From Bacteroidota bacterium (GTDB lineage Bacteria > Bacteroidota > Bacteroidia > Chitinophagales > Chitinophagaceae), in assembly GCA_016868455.1 (NCBI GenBank), contig VGGV01000014.1, positions 1-63,336 of the forward strand: DNA of 63,336 nt, written 5' to 3'. Numbering within the stretch: the stretch's first letter is position 1; each line of letters opens with the position of its first letter. The notes beneath the pieces are model-generated. The model worked only from the letters and a program-made list of their open reading frames with translations, ran no database searches and was not told where the DNA came from. Position numbers and translations under genes: made by a program. This document shows positions 56,957 through 63,336 of this stretch, piece after piece.

Positions 56957-58930
56957 TTACCATCCAATCCCATAGTCCTCTCCATGATTAGATGAGCCTC
57001 CCCAAAAACTTCCATGCTTCCAGTCAAAGTAAATGGCATTGATGGGGCCGCTGGTGCGGTTGCCGGTAGTTACTTTATAACCCATATTTTTCAGTTCATT
57101 CCTTACTGTTTCCGGTGTGCTGTTGCCCACTAATATTGCACCTGGCCTTGGTTTTCGGTCTTCCATCTTTGTTCCGCCCAATGAAAGCCAAAGCTGATTG
57201 CTATTCACATTAGCTGCTTCACAGGCCTGTTGCACCGTCATACCAAACTCCACCATGTTCAGGAAGAATTGCAGCAGGTTCTGGTCCTGTGTATCGCCGC
57301 CCTGAACGGCAAAGGATAAATAGGGTTTCCCATCTTTCATAGCCAATGTTGGTGTTAATGTCACCCTCGGTCTTTTGCCCGGTTCAATCACATTGTATGG
57401 GTTTAAGGATGCATCCAGCACAAAACTCTGCAGGCGCTGGCTCATACCCACACCGGTATTGCCGGCGATACAGGCAGGCAGCCAGCCGCCGCTGGGAGTA
57501 ATAGACACCACCCAGCCTTCTTTGTCGGCTGCCTCAACAGAGGTAGTACCACGCCACATCCTGTCTATGTATGCGGCCCCCTCTAAATCTCCCCCGTTAG
57601 GGGAGACTTTACCATCCCACAAGCCCCATAGCTCTGCATTTCCTGCAACAACTTCATCAGTTTTAATTTGCGAAGAATACGCTACAGAAGTTGAATCATG
57701 TGCCGGAACAAAATTCCGGTTGCCATCTCCTGATCTGTTCCAGTTCCTCAGCAGTTCGGTATAAGGATTTGTTTTGCCTTCAAAAGGATAAGGATCGCCG
57801 GGAGCAATCAGGGGGTCGTTCTTATCCTGGTTAATTTGCGCTGCTCTCAGTTTTGCATATTCTTTATTCAACAAACCTTTAATGGGTTCCTGCGGAGCGA
57901 AATAAGGATCGCCATAATAAAAATCCCTGTCGGCAAAAGCCAGGTTCATCGTCTGGTAAATGGTATGGATATACTTTGAACTGTTATACCCCATTTTTTT
58001 CAGATCAAAATTCTCCAGTATGTTCAGTGATTGAAGCAGCATCGGGCCTTGTGTCCATTGCTGCAGTTTGTACACATCAATACCTTTATAATTTACAGAA
58101 AGAGGTTCTTCTTCCAGCACTTTCCATTTTGAAAGGTCCTCCATTGTAATTAATCCGCCCTGTTCCCGGCAACCCCTTACAAATTCCGCGGCAATATCCC
58201 CTTTGTAAAATCTGTCGTATGCTGCCATAATAGCTTCCTTTCTGCTTTTCTTTTTCTTCAGCGCTTCCCGTTCGGCTTCCACCATTTTGCTGAGTGAGAC
58301 CAGCAGGTCTTTCTGTACAAAAATTTCTCCGGCTTCCGGGGCTTCTCTTTTTTCACCAAGATGAGGCAGAAAAACTTTGGCGCTATAGGGCCATTGTTTA
58401 ATCCTTTCTTTCCCTCTTTCCATGGCATTGGCGGTTTGTGCCTCAATAGGATAACCGGTTGCCAGTTCTATAGCCGGTTTTAGCACCTGTTCCAGACTCA
58501 TCGTTCCGTAATTCGCTAGCATATAACACAAACCACCCGGAGTGCCTGGAGTAACAGCAGCCAGCGGCCCGTACTCAGGCGGAAAAGCGTAGCCTTTGCT
58601 TTTAAAGAATTCAACCGTAGCGCCAGTGGGGGCAATTCCCAGTGCATTTATCGCAATTACTTTTTTTGTTTTGGGATTATATATGAGTGCCTGCGTCTCC
58701 CCTCCCCAGCTCAGCACATCCCACATAGTGCAGGTGGCCGCCAGCATGGCGCAGGCTGCGTCCACAGCATTGCCACCCTGCTGAAAAATCATGGCGCCTG
58801 CTGTAGCTGCCAGTGGTTTACCTGTAATGGCCATCCAGTTTTTACCGTGCAGGGGTGGTTTTTGTGTTGGCTGTGCATAAACGGTAAATACTGCGATAAG
58901 AAAACTGAAGAGAACTGCAATCTTTCTCAT
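56957..58930 (-). CDS. Gamma-glutamyltransferase family protein
   Basis: 657 residues, signal peptide MRKIAVLFSFLIAVFTVYAQ. The large subunit has GKPLAATAGAMIFQQGGNA and VDAACAMLAATCTMWDVLS; the proposed autocleavage Thr lies in MWRGTTSVEAADKEGWVVS, followed by SITPSGGWLPACIAGN and GKRPRVTLTPTLA. It handles glutathione or other gamma-glutamyl compounds in the periplasm. Between WDGK and AAYIDRMWRG there is an extra VSPNGGDLEG encoded by the repeat at 57577-57610. Confidence 0.88.
   Translation of the reverse strand: MRKIAVLFSFLIAVFTVYAQPTQKPPLHGKNWMAITGKPLAATAGAMIFQQGGNAVDAACAMLAATCTMWDVLSWGGETQALIYNPKTKKVIAINALGIAPTGATVEFFKSKGYAFPPEYGPLAAVTPGTPGGLCYMLANYGTMSLEQVLKPAIELATGYPIEAQTANAMERGKERIKQWPYSAKVFLPHLGEKREAPEAGEIFVQKDLLVSLSKMVEAEREALKKKKSRKEAIMAAYDRFYKGDIAAEFVRGCREQGGLITMEDLSKWKVLEEEPLSVNYKGIDVYKLQQWTQGPMLLQSLNILENFDLKKMGYNSSKYIHTIYQTMNLAFADRDFYYGDPYFAPQEPIKGLLNKEYAKLRAAQINQDKNDPLIAPGDPYPFEGKTNPYTELLRNWNRSGDGNRNFVPAHDSTSVAYSSQIKTDEVVAGNAELWGLWDGKVSPNGGDLEGAAYIDRMWRGTTSVEAADKEGWVVSITPSGGWLPACIAGNTGVGMSQRLQSFVLDASLNPYNVIEPGKRPRVTLTPTLAMKDGKPYLSFAVQGGDTQDQNLLQFFLNMVEFGMTVQQACEAANVNSNQLWLSLGGTKMEDRKPRPGAILVGNSTPETVRNELKNMGYKVTTGNRTSGPINAIYFDWKHGSFWGGSSNHGEDYGIGW
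57577..57610 (-). repeat. In-frame G/C-rich palindromic repeat inside ggt
   Basis: On the minus strand: AAAGTCTCCCCTAACGGGGG then AGATTTAGAGGGGG. Same layout as 35341-35371 and the right boundary of the cinA insert. Adds about ten residues to the protein without a stop. Confidence 0.75.
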
Positions 58931-58945
58931 ACCGGAAATTTATGC

Positions 58946-60776
58946 TTAAAGATAATGAGCCTCCTGAACAGGAATACTGATTGGCCAAAGGCGCTTGTAC
59001 CTCTTTAAGCTGAAGCTAAGGGAAGCAACACATAAAAAGTAGTGCCCCTGCCCTGTTGCCGGGTCTTCATTATATAGCGGCCGGCCTGTAGCATCAAACA
59101 CATAAAGCCGGGTATCATACTTGTTCAGGTAGCCGGTGTAGCTTTCTGTAATAATACTGTCTCTTATTCTTTTTCCTTCTTTGGTATTGTAAACCCGGTG
59201 AAAATTATCCAGTAAAAAATCATTATCCAGATAGGTAATGGCAATATTCATCAGCCTTTCGCTTGACGGATCTGTTTGCAGGGCGATCTTTTCTGCCATC
59301 CTTTTTCTTCTCTCCCACTCCGCTTTCCTGTTTTCATTAAGCATGATAACAGCGATGGATACGGAAAAAACAAATATCCGGGAAAGGATGGCGGCAATAT
59401 TGATTCTGATCCGGCTGAATATCACTCCCTGCCTGCTGATGAGCCAGGTATACACCAGCAGCCATACCAGTACGGGTAAATAAAACAACACTCCAGGGTG
59501 GCCTGAACGGGCAGTAAGATGAAGCAGGCCTGTAAAGCCGATGGCAAACCAGATAATAATCTTTTGGCGGGCAAAGAGGGGGAAAATAAGCCGGAAGAGC
59601 AACTGGGTGAAATAATAATACGACAGCGATAAACAGGCCAGTACCACAAATTCAGCCACCGTAAAAAAATGCAGGGAAAAGAAATTAGCAACATCAAATG
59701 ATATTTTTGAATCAGCCACCATGCTCCTGATAACGGAAGCAAGAATAAAAGTGGAGGACACAAGCAACAGCAGTGCAGCAATTCCGGTTATCCATTTCCA
59801 TTTGCCTGTCAGCCCTTCAGCCAGGTTATCCTTTTCATGCAGTTTTGACCAGGCAAAAAGAACGATCCAGCAAAAAACAACCGCATTGATGAGCAAATCA
59901 CCCAGCGACCGCTGCACCGGGTTTGATCCATACCATACGGGGTTAAACAGTTCAAACTGCCGGAGGTTTAATACCGAAGGGAAAAAGTAACTGGCAAGCC
60001 GCAGTAAAAGAAGCAGCAATATCAGCAGGGCTATGGCTTTCCAGGGGCCTTTATTCCGGGAGGTGTATTCAGCCTGCAAATGGATAAAGAGCAAAAAAAA
60101 CAACAACCCTCCAAAACGAAGTATAAGGGTGAGAAGATTATTATAAGGAACGGCGCCGGAGGCTTTTTTATCGAGGTAAAGAAGTATTTTACCCGATGGG
60201 GATTAAACCGGGTACTCTGTAACCTGTTTTGCTATCAATACCCTTTTATCAGCAATTTTGCTGTGTGCAAATGATTCAGGCAGGTAATCTGTTTCAATAA
60301 AAAATTTTGATTTTACCAGCCCCATGGCGCAGGCAATGGAACTATCGGCCGGCAAAGTTTTTCTGATCACATAATAAGCGCCGTTGGATAATTGAAGGAA
60401 ATAATCGCCATCCGGCCCGGACAGTATTTCAGGAGGGGGGGGGTAATCAGCTGCTCACTCCAGAAGGTCATTTCCGGTCCGGCAAACCGGATGTTCCTGT
60501 AAAGAAATATTCCATAAGACTTTGCTGCAAGCTGGTCGAACTCTTCTTTAGTTTCCTGCCGGTCAGCAATCGGCTTATAAGGGCAGTATCCGCTAACATA
60601 TCTTCAAAATCCTTTTGCTGCCGGGCCAGGTGCCTTCCCAGCTTATTCATTTCCTGGGTTACGGATGAACGGTTGCTGTAGAGTGTATTGAATATAAACG
60701 AAAGAGCGAATAAAAGAATCGCTGCAATCAGTATGATATACTTCCCGGAATAAATATTTCGGAGTAGCGGCTTCAC
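58946..60776 (-). pseudogene. Multi-membrane sensor protein (histidine-kinase-like), broken in several places
   Basis: Joined by eye the frames give one protein. Part 1 (from 60776): MKPLLRNIYSGKYIILIAAI with one span. A frameshift near 60570 then yields RQETKEEFDQLAAKSYGIFL; a second at the run of nine G (60435-60443) yields PEILSGPDGDYFLQLSNGAY; a TAA at 60203-60205 interrupts LIAKQVTEYPV/SPSGKILL; the rest (to 58946) has six or more spans and a second sensor region ending YVFDATGRPLYNEDP, then unrelated residues. The expected kinase domains are missing. It follows mazG by 12 bp. Decay seems real because there are at least three independent lesions. Confidence 0.75.
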
Positions 60777-60787
60777 AAATCTGGGCG

Positions 60788-61552
60788 CTATTGTTTAATG
60801 TTATTCCAGATGGCATCCATTTCCTGCAGGCTCATCTCGCTGAGGTTTTTCCCGTTTTTGAGTGCCTCTTCTTCCATCCTGGTAAACCGGTGAATGAACT
60901 TTTTATTGGTCCGTTCCAGAGCATTTTCAGCATCCAACTGCAAAAACCGTGCATAATTGATAAAGGAAAAAATCACATCTCCAAACTCTTCTTCCGTTTT
61001 TAAGGGGTCGCCGGCGGCAACGGCCGCTTTCAGCTCTGCCATCTCTTCTTCAACTTTTTCCCATACCTGCTCTTTGTTTTCCCATTCAAAACCGGTTTGT
61101 TTGGCTTTTTCCTGCAGGCGCATCGCTTTTACCATGGCAGGCAATGAAACAGGCACTCCGCCCAGAACCGATGCTTTGCCTTCTTTAAGTTTCAGTTTTT
61201 CCCAGTTGCTTTTTACATCTTCCGCATCATTCACCTTTACATCACCGTAAATATGCGGGTGACGGGCCACCAGTTTGCCGCAAATGCCATTGATTACTTC
61301 GTACAGGGTAAACTTAGCCTGCTCTGTGCCGATTTTCGCATAGAAGACAATATGCAGTAACAAATCGCCTAATTCTTCCCTGATACCCTGCCAGTCTTCT
61401 TCTGTAATGGCATCAGCCAGTTCATAGGTCTCCTCAATGGTCAGTTGCCGCAGTGAGGCGATGGTCTGTTTTTTGTCCCAGGGGCATTGTGCCCTCAGTT
61501 CATCCATGATGGTTACAAGCCGCAAAAAAGCATCACCGGTTTTTCTGTCCAT
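60788..61552 (-). CDS. mazG: Nucleoside triphosphate pyrophosphohydrolase MazG
   Basis: 254 residues from the ATG at 61552 (MDRKTGDAFLRLV); a GTG at 61561 is the alternative. Two MazG domains: CPWDKKQTIASLRQLTIEET and EELGDLLLHIVFYAKIG in the first, EEEFGDVIFSFINYARFL in the second, each with the EExxE and ExxD metal residues. It hydrolyses canonical and damaged NTPs. Normal length. Confidence 0.95.
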   Translation of the reverse strand: MDRKTGDAFLRLVTIMDELRAQCPWDKKQTIASLRQLTIEETYELADAITEEDWQGIREELGDLLLHIVFYAKIGTEQAKFTLYEVINGICGKLVARHPHIYGDVKVNDAEDVKSNWEKLKLKEGKASVLGGVPVSLPAMVKAMRLQEKAKQTGFEWENKEQVWEKVEEEMAELKAAVAAGDPLKTEEEFGDVIFSFINYARFLQLDAENALERTNKKFIHRFTRMEEEALKNGKNLSEMSLQEMDAIWNNIKQ

Positions 61553-61564
61553 AATTATCACAGG

Positions 61565-62641
61565 TTAAATGGTAAAAGTTGAAAAGAAGTAGAAGATGGC
61601 CAACAGCACCAGCATCATCAGTATAGAGAACAATGATACAATTAAAAATTTGACAATAGTTTTCCATCTGCCCTGCCCGTAAAAAACCCGCATGGCTTTA
61701 TAGAGATAAAAAAACAGCAGCAGGTAAAGCAGCGCAGTGAGGTAAGCAATCTCATCCACCTTCACCATATCCTGCAACTTGCTTATCATGAAAATCAGCA
61801 GCAGCAGGATAAGCGAAAACACATACAGGTGAATGGTAAAAATGCCGTGGTCCGCATAATAAAACTGCCGGCGGCGGATATATACAAGTTTCAGTATAAG
61901 GGCAAACAGGGGAAGTGAAACAAAAAGCATATAAGGAAGCCGGTGCAGTATATTGTCAGCAAGTTTTTTTACGGCCTCATCCGGGTTTTCCCGGTATTTT
62001 TCATTGATCTCAATCTCTTTTTTCATCAGCCGCCGCATAAACCATCCGTCCCTTTGAGAAGGTGGCAGTGACTGCTGAACGGAATCATACTCAGCCATAC
62101 TTTTAAACGTTCTGTCGAAAAAACCGATTGTGAAATGCTGAGCAGTAAGGTCCTTCACTTCTTTTTCAGTAATGGTGCGGGCAGTGTCTTTTGCAATCGC
62201 CAGTTTTGCCTTCAGCAGGCTGTTGCCCGTATCCTTCTTCAGGGTGTCCTCCGGTTGTTTGATATAGGAGTTTCTTTCTTCCCCCTGCAGAGGTTTGCTC
62301 ATATTAATGGAAATGTCGGCGGAGGGGGTAAAAAAAAGGAAGAAAAGAAGGAAAAACATGGCCGAGGTAAATACATACATCTTAATGGGGTGCAGGTAGC
62401 TGGCCCGGCGGCCTTTGATATATTCCTTCGATAAAAAACCCGGTTTAAAAATGAGCCGCTTTATAGTACTGAAAAAATTGCCGTCGAAGTTGGTAATATC
62501 ATACACAAAATGCTTCGCTATGTGCCAGAAAGTTTCATGCGGCACCACATTTTTCTGGCCGCAGTTATGACAATAGGGCCCCCGCACAACCGTGCCGCAA
62601 TTCAGGCAATCCTTTTCCCTGCGCTGTGGAATATGGGACAA
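61565..62641 (-). CDS. DUF3667 family membrane protein
   Basis: 358 residues. The N-terminal zinc ribbon CLNCGTVVRGPYCHNCGQ is the hallmark, followed by the conserved FDGNFFSTIKRLIFKPGFLS and RRASYLHPIKMYVFTSAMFF. Five or so membrane spans, with a charged loop of about 120 residues between the first and the others. The first codon appears to be TTG (62639-62641); no ATG is in frame upstream. Ends 4 bp before the possible GTG of mazG, so the two are linked. Function unknown. Confidence 0.87.
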   Translation of the reverse strand: MSHIPQRREKDCLNCGTVVRGPYCHNCGQKNVVPHETFWHIAKHFVYDITNFDGNFFSTIKRLIFKPGFLSKEYIKGRRASYLHPIKMYVFTSAMFFLLFFLFFTPSADISINMSKPLQGEERNSYIKQPEDTLKKDTGNSLLKAKLAIAKDTARTITEKEVKDLTAQHFTIGFFDRTFKSMAEYDSVQQSLPPSQRDGWFMRRLMKKEIEINEKYRENPDEAVKKLADNILHRLPYMLFVSLPLFALILKLVYIRRRQFYYADHGIFTIHLYVFSLILLLLIFMISKLQDMVKVDEIAYLTALLYLLLFFYLYKAMRVFYGQGRWKTIVKFLIVSLFSILMMLVLLAIFYFFSTFTI

Positions 62642-62791
62642 TGAAAATTTTTCTTAAAAATACTACTCCCAGATACAATGAAGCCAATTTTCTTTGTTTT
62701 TTGCGTTTTTATAAAAGTTCTCCCGGCCTGCAGTACAGGGATGTACAAAAAATACAGGATGGCTTTCTTTTCCGTTACTGAACATTTCAGG

Positions 62792-62799
62792 TAACTTTG
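62792..62799 (+). promoter_or_regulatory. -7 box (TAACTTTG) for the 62821 gene
   Basis: TAACTTTG matches TAnnTTTG, 21 bp before the ATG at 62821. Confidence 0.45.
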
Positions 62800-62820
62800 A
62801 ACGAAAACAATATCACCCGG

Positions 62821-63336
62821 ATGAAAATACCACTATTGGCCCTCGCCTTTTTAACTTCCTTTAACCTGCAGGCGCAATACTATTACAATGACATAGTCGC
62901 AACGCATGAAGCCAACAGCCAGATGCAGGCTTACCTGAACAGTCAGGTGAAAATGATTACAGCCACCGGGTATGATGCAAACAACGTAAAAGCCACTGAT
63001 TTTGCAGAGGCGAAGGAAATAAGTGAAAAGGGCAGGCTGCTGAAAGTAAGCACCCGCAACAGCGGCGATTACAGCGTTTATTACAACAGGTACGATGAAA
63101 AGGGCAGGATTATCAGCACAACAGATTCATCATCTGAACTGATCCGGAATATCATCACTTATCAGTACAATGATGCAGGCAGAATTACCAGTATCACGAC
63201 GGTATTGAAAGATTCTGTCAGTGAATTCAGTAAAACAGATGAGCACCTGTGGAAGTATGATGCAGCCGGGAAGCCTGAAAAAATGTGGCGTATTATCAAT
63301 GGCGCCGACAGTATTGAGATCAGGTTTGTGGCGGAT
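62821..63336 (+). CDS. Secreted protein with RHS-like repeats (partial)
   Basis: 172 residues are visible before the right edge. Signal peptide MKIPLLALAFLTSFNLQAQ, then a mature chain with YNRYDEKGRIISTTD, YQYNDAGRITSITTV and KYDAAGKPEKMWR: three YD-type units (Y-x-Y/N-D-x-x-G-R/K) like those in RHS or MORN-type surface proteins. Total length and role unknown. Confidence 0.7.
   Translation, partial: MKIPLLALAFLTSFNLQAQYYYNDIVATHEANSQMQAYLNSQVKMITATGYDANNVKATDFAEAKEISEKGRLLKVSTRNSGDYSVYYNRYDEKGRIISTTDSSSELIRNIITYQYNDAGRITSITTVLKDSVSEFSKTDEHLWKYDAAGKPEKMWRIINGADSIEIRFVAD

Noticed and set aside
60435-60443. G9 tract as a phase-variation switch of an active sensor
   Set aside because: A second frameshift and an internal stop exist in the same gene, and the kinase domains are missing, so slippage alone cannot restore function.

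Overview
The window reads as chromosome of a Bacteroidota bacterium, most likely family Chitinophagaceae. The support is the rpmB-rpmG-DUF4295-ftsY cluster, a secreted M43 protease with a type IX secretion (T9SS) sorting domain, DUF4954, DUF3667, DUF6526 and FISUMP proteins, lipoproteins with short Bacteroidota-style signals, and promoters of the TTTG / TAnnTTTG type (best case TTTG-N19-TACCTTTG in front of rplU). No genus is claimed. Coding density is high. No rRNA, tRNA, CRISPR array, prophage or integrative element was seen; the only stable RNA recognised is tmRNA at about 49.2-49.6 kb.

Layout. 0-6 kb: partial nucleotidyltransferase, PLP deaminase family enzyme, lipB, an RluD-type pseudouridine synthase, and a scrambled spot at 5.2-6.2 kb. 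6-18.5 kb: housekeeping genes (def, ruvX, UbiA-type prenyltransferase, TrmH-type methyltransferase, mutS, CHRD lipoprotein, SET protein, mgtE, glmS, DUF4954). 18.5-20 kb: a frameshifted FISUMP fragment and an internally deleted IS5-type element. 20-27 kb: ftsY and ribosomal protein cluster, lpdA, M43 protease, glutaminyl cyclase, methyltransferase. 27-32.5 kb: an operon of HU-CCDC81 protein, outer-membrane barrel and a 1012-residue TPR protein. 32.7-40 kb: thioesterase, site-2 protease, a broken lipoprotein, PBP4, a cinA carrying a foreign nuclease domain, and an E2 acyltransferase. 40-48 kb: phosphatase, S9 peptidase, methyltransferase/EamA pair, glycosyltransferase, exonuclease. 48-57 kb: a chimeric regulator/cyclase remnant, tmRNA, GH3-dxr-rseP, rplU-rpmA, a tiny Lys/Ala peptide, a PolX-like protein. 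57-63.3 kb: gamma-glutamyltransferase, a multiply broken sensor protein, mazG, DUF3667, and a partial secreted protein.

The most notable theme is small in-frame insertions in essential-type genes. cinA contains a 507-bp (169-codon) in-frame insert that encodes an intact-looking DUF559/Vsr-like endonuclease domain bounded by G/C-rich palindromes. A nuclease-free repeat of the same type as its right-hand boundary occurs at 35341-35371 and, in frame, inside the gamma-glutamyltransferase gene at 57577-57610. A second palindrome family (core CCCGATAGCTATCGGG) sits between genes and in frame in mutS, the E2 gene and the S9 peptidase gene, in several cases between short direct repeats. I propose that DUF559 nucleases and these palindromes form a REP/RAYT-like mobile system in which some copies pass through coding sequence without stopping translation. 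The structure is visible here; the mobility is inference.

A second theme is decay: frameshifts or junctions in FISUMP (4-bp duplication), a lipoprotein (short C run), a sensor protein (two frameshifts and a stop), an IS5 transposase (internal deletion), a response-regulator/cyclase chimera, and the 5.3-kb locus. Some may be sequencing or assembly errors; each is listed with a check.
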